Of a stretch of DNA of 64,000 nucleotides, positions 34,176 through 42,307 are shown piece by piece. Made by a program: the position numbers and the translations under genes. Below the pieces are notes generated by a model. That model saw nothing but the letters and a program-made list of their open reading frames with translations. It made no database searches and was not told the origin of the DNA. Each line of letters opens with the position of its first letter. Within the stretch, counting starts at the first letter, position 1. This stretch comes from Actinomadura_C sp036008685 (GTDB lineage: Bacteria > Actinomycetota > Actinomycetes > Streptosporangiales > Streptosporangiaceae): contig DASYNF010000042.1 in NCBI GenBank assembly GCA_036008685.1, forward strand, positions 1 to 64,000, written 5' to 3'.

Positions 34176-34628
34176 TCAGACGTTGAACCCGAGGGCGCGC
34201 AGCTGCTCGCGGCCCTCGTCGGTGATCTTGTCCGGGCCCCACGGCGGGAGCCACACCCAGTTGATCTTGACACCCTGGACCAGGCCGTCCAGGGCACTGT
34301 GGGCCTGGTCCTCGATCACATCGGTCAGGGGGCATGCCGCGCTCGTCAGCGTCATGTCGAGCGTGGCCACGTTGTCCGCCGAGAGGTTGATGCCGTAGAT
34401 CAGGCCGAGATCCACGACGTTGATGCCCAGCTCGGGGTCGACGACGTCCTTCAGCGCCTCGAGGATCTCCTCCTCGGGGACGCTCCCGGCGCCGGTCTCC
34501 GCCCCGGCACCCTCCGCCCCGGCTGTGTCCACCTGGGCCGTGTCCATCTCGGCCGGGCCGGATCCGGCGGGTGCGGATGCGGCCGGCTCCGAGGTCGCCG
34601 TGTCCGGCGCGGTCTCGGTCTCACTCAT
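34176..34628 (-). CDS. sufT: SufT-like DUF59 (MIP18) Fe-S assembly protein
   Basis: Last gene of the suf operon, helping Fe-S cluster delivery or maturation. The C-terminal 100 residues form the DUF59 domain: EEEILEALKDVVDPELGINVVDLGLIYGI, LDMTLTSAACPLTDVIEDQ with the conserved Cys, and VWLPPWGPDKITDEGREQLRALGF. The first 50 residues are an acidic Ala/Glu/Thr-rich extension without predicted fold, unlike the compact form in many bacteria. The start is ATG at 34628, 46 bp after sufU. Neighbourhood makes the assignment firm; the use of the N-terminal tail is unknown. Confidence 0.9.
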   Translation of the reverse strand: MSETETAPDTATSEPAASAPAGSGPAEMDTAQVDTAGAEGAGAETGAGSVPEEEILEALKDVVDPELGINVVDLGLIYGINLSADNVATLDMTLTSAACPLTDVIEDQAHSALDGLVQGVKINWVWLPPWGPDKITDEGREQLRALGFNV

Positions 34629-34674
34629 GCTGCGTCTCCTGTTCGTTCAGAGGGCCACCGCCTGAGCCCCCGGG

Positions 34675-35139
34675 TCATGAGTTGAGGGCTCGGGCGGTCG
34701 CGTCCTTCCACGCCATCCAGGCGAGCAGGGCGCACTTGATACGGGCCGGATACTTCGAGACGCCGGCGAAGGCGATGGCGTCCTCGAGCACGTCCTCGTC
34801 GGGCGAGTCCGGCTCCGAGAGAGCGGACCCGCGCGACTGCATGAGTGCGAGGAACTCCTTGCCGACGGCCATGGCCTCCTTCACCGTCTTGCCGATGATC
34901 AGGTCGGCCATCACCGAGGCGCTGGCCTGGCTGATCGAGCACCCCATCGCGTCGTAGGACACGTCGGCCACACGGGCCTCCCCGTCCACGCCCTCGAGGT
35001 GCACCCGGAGGGTCACCTCGTCACCGCATGTCGGGTTGACATGGTGCACCTCGGCCTCGTAAGGCTCCCGCAGCCCCTTGTGATGCGGGTTGCGGTAGTG
35101 GTCCAGGATGATCTCCTGGTACAGCGACTCGAGCTGCAT
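34675..35139 (-). CDS. sufU: SufU sulfur-transfer protein
   Basis: Zinc-containing, IscU-like protein that takes persulfide sulfur from SufS. The 154-aa sequence has the Zn/sulfur ligands C38-G-D40 (NPTCGDE), C67 (MGCSIS) and C136 (RIKCALLAW), the SufU pattern with the long insert between the second and third Cys that IscU lacks. The ATG at 35139 follows GGAAGGG. It lies between sufS and sufT with 46-bp gaps on both sides. As in Bacillus and mycobacteria, SufU replaces SufE in this Gram-positive operon. Confidence 0.95.
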   Translation of the reverse strand: MQLESLYQEIILDHYRNPHHKGLREPYEAEVHHVNPTCGDEVTLRVHLEGVDGEARVADVSYDAMGCSISQASASVMADLIIGKTVKEAMAVGKEFLALMQSRGSALSEPDSPDEDVLEDAIAFAGVSKYPARIKCALLAWMAWKDATARALNS

Positions 35140-35185
35140 GGGGCCCTTCCTCGTGTGCCTTGCGCCTTCTCTGCCGGGGGGCTGT

Positions 35186-36505
35186 TCAGACCGCCCCGAA
35201 GAACTTCTGTGCCTGCTGGACGCCCTCGGCGAGAGCGTCCACGTCGGCGAGGTCGTTGTAGATGTAGAACGACGCCCGGGTCGTGGCCGGGATGCCGAAC
35301 CGCCGGGCGATCGGCCACGCGCAGTGGTGTCCCACGCGTACCGCGACACCCAGCTCGTCGAGGACCTGGCCCACGTCGTGCGGGTGGATGTCGTCCACGA
35401 CGAACGAGACCGTGCCGCCCCGGGACTCGGTGCCGGCGGGACCGATGATCCGGACCCCGTCGATCTTACCGAGCCGTTCCAGCGCGTAGGCGGTCAGCGC
35501 CTCCTCGTGCGCGTGCACCCGGTCCATGCCGAGCTCACTCAGGTAGTCGCACGCCCGGGCGAGCCCCACGGCCTGGGCGGCCATGGGCACACCGGCCTCG
35601 AACCGCTGCGGCGGGGGCATGAAGGTCGAGCCCTCCATCCGCACCACCTCGATCATCGACCCGCCGGTGATGAACGGCGGCATCGCGGCGAGCAGCTCAC
35701 CACGCCCCCAGAGCACGCCGATGCCGGAGGGACCCAGCATCTTGTGCCCGGAGAACGCGAGGAAGTCCACGTCAAGGGCCTCGACGTCGACCGGCTGGTG
35801 CGGCACGGACTGTGCGGCGTCGAGCAGGACCAGCGCGCCGGCTTCATGGGCGCGCCGGGTGATCTCCGCCACCGGCGTCACCGTGCCCAGCACGTTGGAC
35901 TGGTGCGTCAACGCGACGATCTTCGTACGTTCGTTGATCAGCGTGTCGATGCCGGCCAGGTCGAGCCGGCCCTCGTCGGTGATCCCGAACCAGCGCAGGG
36001 TCGCGCCGGTGCGCTCGCACAGCTGCTGCCAGGGCACCAGGTTGGCGTGGTGCTCCATCTCGGTGACGAGGACCTCGTCGCCGGGGCCGACCTTGAACCG
36101 CGCGGCCTCCGGGCCCGAGGTGGCGGCGTTGCTCATGGCATAGGCGACGAGGTTGATGGCCTCGGTGGTGTTCTTGGTGAACACCACCTCGTCCGGAACG
36201 GCTCCGATGAACCGTGCGACGGTGGCGCGGGCACCCTCGTAGGCGTCCGTCGCCTCCTCGGCGAGCAGGTGCGCGCCGCGGTGGACGGCCGCGTTGCGCT
36301 TCTCGTAGAACTCCCGCTCCGCGTCCAGCACCTGGCGGGGCTTCTGCGACGTCGCCCCGGAGTCGAGGTAGATCAGGGGGCGACCGCCGCGGACCGTACG
36401 CGACAGGATCGGGAAGTCGGCTTTCAGCCGCTCGGTGTCGAGAAGCTCCGGCGACCGGCTTTCCTCGTCCGGCCCGACACTGACGTCAACATCCGTGGTG
36501 CTCAT
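35186..36505 (-). CDS. sufS: SufS cysteine desulfurase
   Basis: PLP enzyme (439 aa) that removes sulfur from cysteine as an enzyme persulfide. PLP site: LLDAAQSVPHQPVDVEALDVDF with Lys255 in FSGHKMLGPSG; the persulfide Cys395 lies in RVGHHCAWPIARRFG; THQSNVLGT and FTKNTTEAINLVAY are standard class V aminotransferase segments. The first 25 residues are a variable acidic lead. The start is ATG at 36505, 76 bp after sufC. Co-operates with SufU encoded next. Confidence 0.96.
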   Translation of the reverse strand: MSTTDVDVSVGPDEESRSPELLDTERLKADFPILSRTVRGGRPLIYLDSGATSQKPRQVLDAEREFYEKRNAAVHRGAHLLAEEATDAYEGARATVARFIGAVPDEVVFTKNTTEAINLVAYAMSNAATSGPEAARFKVGPGDEVLVTEMEHHANLVPWQQLCERTGATLRWFGITDEGRLDLAGIDTLINERTKIVALTHQSNVLGTVTPVAEITRRAHEAGALVLLDAAQSVPHQPVDVEALDVDFLAFSGHKMLGPSGIGVLWGRGELLAAMPPFITGGSMIEVVRMEGSTFMPPPQRFEAGVPMAAQAVGLARACDYLSELGMDRVHAHEEALTAYALERLGKIDGVRIIGPAGTESRGGTVSFVVDDIHPHDVGQVLDELGVAVRVGHHCAWPIARRFGIPATTRASFYIYNDLADVDALAEGVQQAQKFFGAV

Positions 36506-36581
36506 GCTCGCGCTCCCCTCCTCGGTCCTGTCGCGCTTCCAAACCGTCGCGTCTCCGGGAGATCCGTGCCGACGCGGCAGG

Positions 36582-37349
36582 TCATGCCGTGGCGCCGGAC
36601 TTCACGAACCTCTCATAACCCTCCGCCTCGAGCTGGTCGGCCAGCTCGGGGCCGCCTTCTTCGACGATCCGGCCGGCGGCGAAGACGTGCACGTAGTCCG
36701 GCTTCACGTAGCGCAGGATCCGCGTGTAGTGGGTGATGAGCAGGACCCCGGTCTCACCGCCGGAGCGGAACCGGTTCACGCCGTCGGCGACGATCTTCAG
36801 CGCGTCGATGTCCAGACCGGAGTCGGTCTCGTCGAGCACGGCGAACTTGGGCTTGAGCATCTCCATCTGGAGGATCTCGTGGCGCTTCTTCTCACCGCCG
36901 GAGAATCCCTCGTTGAGGTTGCGCTGGGCGAACGCGGGGTCGATCTGCAGGTCGGCCATGGCGCCGCGCATCTCGCCCGCGAACTCCCGCAGCTTCGGCG
37001 CCTCTCCCCGTGCGGCCGTCAGGGCACTGCGCAGGAAGTTCGACACCGACACGCCGGGCACCTCGACGGGGTACTGCATGGCGAGGAAGACACCGGCGCG
37101 GCTGCGCTCGTCGACGGACATCGCGAGGACGTCCTCACCGTCGAGCGTCACCGATCCGGAGGTCACGTCGTATTTCGGGTGTCCGGCGATCGCGTAGGCG
37201 AGGGTGGACTTGCCGGAGCCGTTGGGCCCCATGATCGCGTGGGTCTCGCCCGACCGGACGGTCAGGTTGACGCCCCGCAGGATCTCCTTGGGCTGGGCGG
37301 CACCGTCCTGGACGGACACGTGCAGGTCGCGGATCTCTAGCGTGGCCAT
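36582..37349 (-). CDS. sufC: SufC Fe-S assembly ATPase
   Basis: ABC-type ATPase (255 aa) that powers the SufBCD scaffold. Walker A GPNGSGKST at 41-49, Q-loop FLAMQYPVEVPGV, signature FSGGEKKRHEILQM, Walker B KFAVLDETDSGLDIDALK, H-loop LLITHYTRIL; the YVHVFAAGRIVEEGGPELA end is typical of SufC. The ATG at 37349 is at the conserved MATLEIRDLHVSV and has no strong ribosome site, consistent with coupling to the Rieske gene 20 bp upstream. Confidence 0.97.
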   Translation of the reverse strand: MATLEIRDLHVSVQDGAAQPKEILRGVNLTVRSGETHAIMGPNGSGKSTLAYAIAGHPKYDVTSGSVTLDGEDVLAMSVDERSRAGVFLAMQYPVEVPGVSVSNFLRSALTAARGEAPKLREFAGEMRGAMADLQIDPAFAQRNLNEGFSGGEKKRHEILQMEMLKPKFAVLDETDSGLDIDALKIVADGVNRFRSGGETGVLLITHYTRILRYVKPDYVHVFAAGRIVEEGGPELADQLEAEGYERFVKSGATA

Positions 37350-37369
37350 ATCTATGTCAGGGCTCTCTA

Positions 37370-37708
37370 TCAGTCGTCGGCGCCGAGCGATACGTAGACG
37401 TCGCCGTCCTCGACCTTCACTCGGTAGGTGGGAACCGGCCTGGTGGCCGGCGGGTTCGTGGGCTTGCCGGTGCGCAGGTCGAAGCAGGACCCGTGCAGCC
37501 AGCACTCGATGGTGTGGTTGTAGACCTCGCCCTCCGACAGCGCGACCTCGGCGTGCGAGCAGACGTCGCGCAGCGCGAAGACCTCGGGCGTGCCGTCGGA
37601 GTCGACGCGGATCACCGCCACCGGCGTGTCGTCGATCTCCACCGACAGGGCACCGTCGGCCGGCACCTCATCGAGGGAGCACACCTTGACGAAGCCGGCC
37701 GGGCTCAT
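37370..37708 (-). CDS. Rieske-type [2Fe-2S] ferredoxin in the suf operon
   Basis: Small 112-aa Rieske protein like the ferredoxin subunits of dioxygenases: C50-S-H52 in LRDVCSHAEVAL and C69-W-L-H72 in IECWLHGSCFDL bind one 2Fe-2S cluster. It is encoded between sufD and sufC, its ATG overlapping the sufD stop (ATGA). Such a gene is regularly found at this place in actinobacterial suf operons. A role in electron supply during cluster assembly is likely but not established. Confidence 0.92.
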   Translation of the reverse strand: MSPAGFVKVCSLDEVPADGALSVEIDDTPVAVIRVDSDGTPEVFALRDVCSHAEVALSEGEVYNHTIECWLHGSCFDLRTGKPTNPPATRPVPTYRVKVEDGDVYVSLGADD

Positions 37709-38829
37709 CGGTCCAGCTCCGCTTCGATCGCGGCCTCGACCTGCTCGCGGATCTCCGGCACCACGATCCGCTCGACCAGCTGGCCCAGGTAACCGCGGAC
37801 GACCATGCGCCGCGCGGTGTCGTAGGGGATGCCCCGCGCCTGCAGATAGAACAGGTGCTGGTCGTCGAGCCGGCCGCTGGCGCTGGCGTGCCCGGCGCCC
37901 TGGACCTCACCGGTGAGGATCTCCAGGTTGGGCACGGAGTCGACCCTGGTGCCGTCGGTCAGCACGAGGTTGCGGTTGAGTTCGTAGGTGTCGGTGCCCT
38001 CGGCCTCGGCCCTGATGATGACGTCGCCGATCCAGACGGCATGGGCGTCCTCACCCTGCAGCGCGCCGCGGTAGTCCACCCGGCTGCGGCAGTTCGGCAC
38101 CGTGTGGTCGACGAGGAGCCGGTGCTCGAGGTGCTGTCCCGGGTCGGCGAAGTAGACGCCGTAGAGCTCCGCGTCGCCGCCGGGTCCGTCGTAGCTCACC
38201 GTGGGAGCGATCCGGACCACGTCACCGCCGAGGCTCACCACGAAGCCGGTGAACCTCGCGTCCTTGGCCAGCCGCGCGTGCTGGTGGGACAGGTGCACGG
38301 TGTCGTCGGCCCAGTCCTGCAGGCTGATCACCGACAGCGAGGCGCCGTCGCCGACCACGAACTCGATGTTGTCGGCGTAGGTGGCCGAGCCCTCATGGTG
38401 GATCACGACCGTCGCCTCGGCGAGCGGCTCCACCACGATGACCGTGTGCCCGTAGGCGGCGCCTTCGGCGCCGAGCCCCTTGACCTCGATGGAGATGTGC
38501 TGGGTGAGCACGGCCTCCTTGGGGACCGTGATGACGACCGCTTCGTGGAAGGAGCCGTAGGCCTGAGCGCTGACCCGGTCCGTCGGCACGTAGGAACGCC
38601 CGACCCGGGCGTCCTCGCGGCCGACGCGCTCGACCGTGACGCCCTCGGGCGCCGACACCCGGGTGTCGATCTTGCCCTCGGCGCCTTCGATCCCCTTGTG
38701 CAGACCCCGCAGGCGGCGCAGCGGGGTGAACCGCCACTCCTCCTCACGGCCGGTCGGCACCGCGAAGTCGGCGACGTCGTGGGACCCCTTCTCGTGCAAT
38801 GTCGAGAGCGGCTTTGTGTCCAGCCCCAT
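37705..38829 (-). CDS. sufD: SufD scaffold subunit
   Basis: Beta-helix subunit (374 aa) of the SufBCD complex, needed for iron entry. Features: EEWRFTPLRRLRGLHKGIEG near the start, YAFDP-like core replaced by GAEGAAYGHTVIVVEPLAEATVVIHHEGS, SVISLQDWADDTVHLSHQHARL, LLVDHTVPNCRSRVDYRGAL and the C-terminal GHASASGRLDDQHLFYLQARGIPYDTARRMVVRGYL, the SufB/D signature with the His. Its start overlaps the sufB stop by 1 bp (TGATG). Confidence 0.96.
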   Translation of the reverse strand: MGLDTKPLSTLHEKGSHDVADFAVPTGREEEWRFTPLRRLRGLHKGIEGAEGKIDTRVSAPEGVTVERVGREDARVGRSYVPTDRVSAQAYGSFHEAVVITVPKEAVLTQHISIEVKGLGAEGAAYGHTVIVVEPLAEATVVIHHEGSATYADNIEFVVGDGASLSVISLQDWADDTVHLSHQHARLAKDARFTGFVVSLGGDVVRIAPTVSYDGPGGDAELYGVYFADPGQHLEHRLLVDHTVPNCRSRVDYRGALQGEDAHAVWIGDVIIRAEAEGTDTYELNRNLVLTDGTRVDSVPNLEILTGEVQGAGHASASGRLDDQHLFYLQARGIPYDTARRMVVRGYLGQLVERIVVPEIREQVEAAIEAELDR

Positions 38830-40241
38830 CAGCCGACGGCTCCTTCCATCTGCAGCTCGATGAGCCGGTTGAGCTCGAGCGCGTATTCCATCGGCAGCTC
38901 ACGGGCGATGGGCTCGACGAACCCGCGCACGATCATGGCCATCGCCTCGTCCTCGGTGAGGCCGCGGCTCATCAGGTAGAACAGCTGGTTCTCCGAGACC
39001 TTGGAGACGGTCGCCTCGTGGCCCATCTCCACGTCGTCCTCGCGGACGTCGACGTAGGGGTAGGTGTCGGAGCGGCTGATCTGGTCGATCAGCAGCGCGT
39101 CGCACTTGACCGTGGACTTGGAGTGCTCCGCACCCTCCTGGATCTGCACGAGGCCCCGGTAAGAGGTGCGGCCGCCGCCGCGCGCCACCGACTTGGAGAC
39201 GATGGTGCTGGAGGTGTTGGGGGCGGCGTGGACCATCTTGGCCCCGGCGTCCTGGTGCTGGCCCTCACCGGCGAAGGCGATCGACAGCGTCTCGCCCTTG
39301 GCGTGCTCGCCCAGCAGGTAGACGGCCGGGTACTTCATCGTGACCTTGGAGCCGATGTTGCCGTCGACCCACTCCATGGTGGCGCCCTCGTAGGCCACGG
39401 CGCGCTTGGTCACCAGGTTGTAGACGTTGTTCGACCAGTTCTGGATGGTCGTGTAACGGCAGCGGGCGTCCTTCTTCACGATGATCTCGACGACCGCGGA
39501 GTGCAGGGAGTCGGACTTGTAGATCGGCGCCGTGCAACCCTCGACGTAGTGGACGTTGGCGCCCTCGTCGACGATGATCAGCGTGCGCTCGAACTGGCCC
39601 ATGTTCTCGGTGTTGATCCGGAAGTAGGCCTGCAGCGGGATCTCGACGTTCACGCCCGGCGGCACGTAGATGAAGGAGCCGCCCGACCAGACCGCGGAGT
39701 TGAGAGAGGCGAACTTGTTGTCGCCGACCGGGATCACCGAGCCGAAGTACTCCTGGAAGATCTCGGGGTGCTCACGCAGCGCGGTGTCGGTGTCGAGGAA
39801 GATGACACCCTTCTCCTCGAGGTCTTCACGGATCTTGTGGTAGACCACCTCGGACTCGTACTGGGCGGCGACACCGGCGACGAGTCGCTGCTTCTCGGCC
39901 TCGGGGATGCCCAGCCTGTCGTAGGTGTTCTTGATGTCCTCTGGGAGGTCCTCCCAGGACTCGGCCTGCTTCTCGGTCGAGCGGACGAAGTATTTGATGT
40001 TGTCGAAGTCGATGCCCGACAGGTCCGATCCCCACGAGGGCATCGGCTTCTTGCCGAAGAGCCGCAGCCCCTTGAGGCGGAGGTCGAGCATCCAGTCCGG
40101 CTCGCCCTTCTTGGCCGAGATATCACGGACCACCTCAGGGTTCAGGCCACGGCGCGCGGAAGCGCCGGCCGTGTCCGAGTCGGCCCAGCCGAACTTGTAG
40201 TTGCCTAGCCCTTCCAACTCAGGGTGGGCTGCAGTAGTCAT
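38829..40241 (-). CDS. sufB: SufB scaffold subunit
   Basis: Main scaffold (470 aa) on which the Fe-S cluster is built. It contains YFVRSTEKQAESWEDLPEDI, YESEVVYHKIREDLEEKGV, YVPPGVNVEIPLQAYFRIN, YVEGCTAPIY with a conserved Cys, and a C-terminal ATVSKVSENQLFYLMSRGLTEDEAMAMIVRGFVEP. No intein is present, unlike some mycobacterial SufB proteins. The ATG at 40241 overlaps the sufR stop (ATGA) and has GGAGG 8 nt ahead. Confidence 0.97.
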   Translation of the reverse strand: MTTAAHPELEGLGNYKFGWADSDTAGASARRGLNPEVVRDISAKKGEPDWMLDLRLKGLRLFGKKPMPSWGSDLSGIDFDNIKYFVRSTEKQAESWEDLPEDIKNTYDRLGIPEAEKQRLVAGVAAQYESEVVYHKIREDLEEKGVIFLDTDTALREHPEIFQEYFGSVIPVGDNKFASLNSAVWSGGSFIYVPPGVNVEIPLQAYFRINTENMGQFERTLIIVDEGANVHYVEGCTAPIYKSDSLHSAVVEIIVKKDARCRYTTIQNWSNNVYNLVTKRAVAYEGATMEWVDGNIGSKVTMKYPAVYLLGEHAKGETLSIAFAGEGQHQDAGAKMVHAAPNTSSTIVSKSVARGGGRTSYRGLVQIQEGAEHSKSTVKCDALLIDQISRSDTYPYVDVREDDVEMGHEATVSKVSENQLFYLMSRGLTEDEAMAMIVRGFVEPIARELPMEYALELNRLIELQMEGAVG

Positions 40242-41014
40242 AGGGAGATCCTCCCGGACTCCTCGTTAGCGGACGTCTGATCGTCCGTGGTGCCCTCGGT
40301 GAGGGCCCGCGGGCTGACGTGGGTCGTGCACACGCCGTCGCCGTGTGCGATGGTGGCCAACCGCTGCACCGGGGTGCCCAGCAACCGGCCGAACGCCTCG
40401 GTCTCGGCTTCGCACAGCTGCGGGAACTCCGCCGCCACGTGCGCGACCGGGCAGTGATGCTGGCAGAGTTGCTCTCCGCCGCCGGAGCGGGGGGCATTGC
40501 TGGCGGAGGCCGCGTAGCCGTCTCCGGACAGCGCCTCGGCGAGCACGCGTACCCGCTGATGCGGCGGGACGTCGCGCACGGCCGACTGCAGGCGCCGTTC
40601 GAGGTCGGCGATCTGCCTGCGGGCGAACTCCCCGACGGCCCGCTCCCCCGCCGTCTCGGCGAGGAACCGCAGAGCGCTCGTCGCCAGGTCATCGTATGCG
40701 TGCACGAACGCGTTGCGGCCCGCATCGGTGATGGCGAAGAGCTTGGCCGGACGGCCCCGGCCACGCTGTGCCTGGGGCCGGGCCCGCCGCACCTCGATCA
40801 GGCCCTCGGCGAGGAGGGCGTCGAGGTGGCGGCGGATGGCCGCCGGAGTGAGTCCCACACGCTGCCCCAGTCCGGAGGCGGTGATGGGACCCTGTTCCAG
40901 AACCAACCGCGCCACGCGCGCGCGGGTGTCCCGCTCGCTGTGGCTGACGGCAGCCGCGGACGCGCCCGCTTGCGGGCTCGTCTGCTGCGTCGTCGGTCGG
41001 CTCACGTTTTTCAC
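40238..41014 (-). CDS. sufR: SufR, Fe-S-sensing repressor of the suf operon
   Basis: ArsR-like winged-helix regulator of 255-258 aa binding a [4Fe-4S] cluster. HTH: ARLVLEQGPITASGLGQRVG then LTPAAIRRHLDALLAEGLIEV; wing RGRGRPAKLFAITDAGRNAF; cluster ligands in the C-terminal half, LCQHHCPVAHVAAEFPQLCEAE plus GVCTTHVS. First gene of the operon and coupled to sufB. The start is uncertain: GTG at 41014 (used here) or at 41005, neither with a good ribosome site. The 41014 codon overlaps a SufR-type operator, so a leaderless message or the later start is possible. Confidence 0.92.
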   Translation of the reverse strand: MKNVSRPTTQQTSPQAGASAAAVSHSERDTRARVARLVLEQGPITASGLGQRVGLTPAAIRRHLDALLAEGLIEVRRARPQAQRGRGRPAKLFAITDAGRNAFVHAYDDLATSALRFLAETAGERAVGEFARRQIADLERRLQSAVRDVPPHQRVRVLAEALSGDGYAASASNAPRSGGGEQLCQHHCPVAHVAAEFPQLCEAETEAFGRLLGTPVQRLATIAHGDGVCTTHVSPRALTEGTTDDQTSANEESGRISL

Positions 41015-41025
41015 AACATCAGTGT
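41011..41025 (-). promoter_or_regulatory. SufR-type operator (ACACT-N5-TGTGA)
   Basis: On the minus strand the sequence is ACACT-GATGT-TGTGA, identical in both half sites to the inverted repeat reported for mycobacterial SufR. It overlaps the first candidate sufR start codon, where a bound repressor would block initiation of the whole suf operon. The match is direct; binding is inference. Confidence 0.75.
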
Positions 41026-41074
41026 GGCCTAATTCCTTCCCCCGGCACAAACGCGGTCCGGTGTTATCTCTCAC

Positions 41075-41093
41075 CCAGGCAAGGCTCACCTAA
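41075..41093 (-). promoter_or_regulatory. DtxR/IdeR-like iron box upstream of sufR
   Basis: Minus strand TTAGGTGAGCCTTGCCTGG matches the 19-bp iron-box consensus TTAGGTTAGGCTAACCTAA at about 14 positions (the central S counted), best in the left half. It lies 60 bp upstream of sufR between the stress-protein stop and the SufR operator, suggesting iron plus cluster control of suf. Confidence 0.5.
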
Positions 41094-41118
41094 CCGGGCC
41101 TGACCGGAGCGGCCACGA

Positions 41119-42033
41119 TCACCGGGTGGCTCTCGGGAGGACGAGCGCCGGGCACGGGACGGCGCGAAGGATCTTCAAGGACATGTCCCCCACGAAAACC
41201 CTGTGCAGCGGACCGGCATCGCTGGAGGAGCACACCAGCAGTTCGCCGGGCGACCAGTCCGTCGTGCCGAGCGCGGCGGCCACATCCGGGCCCTGGACCA
41301 CCTCGGTCTGCACCTCGTCGTCGGCCAGCGGGCTCCGCTTGGCGGCCTCCCGGGCCGCCATGGCGAGGTCGCTCCCATAGGAGTCCACCATCCTGCGCAG
41401 GTGCTCGGCGGCGAGCCCCGAGGCCTTGCCTTTGGGACCTCCGCCCAGGGCCACGGTGAGCAGCCGCAGCGGGGCCCCGCAGGCAGCCGCGGCGCGGGCG
41501 GCGAACTCCACGGCGGCCGTGCATCCGGGCCGGCGCAGATAGGCCACGGTGATCCGGTCGAAGGACTCGACCGCGCGTTCGGCATAGCCGCGCGGAGCCG
41601 CCATCACCGGCACCGGTGAGCCGTGCAGCAGCTGGTCGGCGGTGCTACCCACGGAGATGGCGCCCCGCGGCCCGGTGGGCGCCGAGCCGATCACTATCAG
41701 GTCGGCCCTGGTCTTGCCGACCAGACGGGCGAGCCCTCGGCCGCTCCCCCGGTTGGCCGTCACCACATAGTCCAGTTTGGTGGTCTCGGGGAGGCCGACC
41801 TCATGGAAGATCTCCGCCGCCCCGTCGAGCACCGCGCGGGCCTGACCGTCGAGGTAGGCGTCCCACTCCGCGTCGGCCCTGGTCCCCGTGGCGCCCTCCA
41901 TCGCCGGCGGCCGTACGGCGGCGACGGTGACCGCACCACCGGTCGCGCGTACGACGGCGGCGGCCAGGCCCAGCGCGTCCCGGCCACGCGGGTCCGGCTG
42001 GAAACCGGCGAGCAGGTGTGAACCGATCTTCAT
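41119..42033 (-). CDS. Universal stress protein, two UspA domains
   Basis: A 304-aa tandem UspA protein. Domain 1: MKIGSHLLAGFQPDPRGRDALGLAAAV ... ADLIVIGSAPTGPRGAISVGSTADQLLHGSPVPVMAAP, with the G-x2-G-x9-G(S/T) ATP-binding pattern. Domain 2: RITVAYLRRPGCTAAVEFAARAAA ... SPGELLVCSSSDAGPLHRVFVGDMSLKILRAVPCPALVLP, where the pattern is weaker. Only the first half is likely to bind ATP. It is upstream of sufR in the same direction, but an 85-bp gap with iron box and operator separates them. Typically induced in dormancy or by hypoxia; no such signal is visible here. Confidence 0.88.
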   Translation of the reverse strand: MKIGSHLLAGFQPDPRGRDALGLAAAVVRATGGAVTVAAVRPPAMEGATGTRADAEWDAYLDGQARAVLDGAAEIFHEVGLPETTKLDYVVTANRGSGRGLARLVGKTRADLIVIGSAPTGPRGAISVGSTADQLLHGSPVPVMAAPRGYAERAVESFDRITVAYLRRPGCTAAVEFAARAAAACGAPLRLLTVALGGGPKGKASGLAAEHLRRMVDSYGSDLAMAAREAAKRSPLADDEVQTEVVQGPDVAAALGTTDWSPGELLVCSSSDAGPLHRVFVGDMSLKILRAVPCPALVLPRATR

Positions 42034-42307
42034 CGCGTTCGCGGCACGGGGCGCTCCGCCATGGACGGCGGGACGTGGCGCCGCTTCCCCCTCTTGTGGT
42101 CAGTGGGGGTTGCGAGCCGGTACGGACGGTAGGCGGGCGGCCCGGCCCGGAGGCGCTCCCGCACAGGACCACGGCGTTCTTCCAGATCAAGACGCTACAC
42201 CTGCGCCTATGAAGAACCATGGCCGGTCTTACCGCTTTTAGCGGACTCAGATGGGCCTTTTACCGATCCCTTCGCGGTCATGGCCGCTCATCGGGAAGGG
42301 TAGCTCC

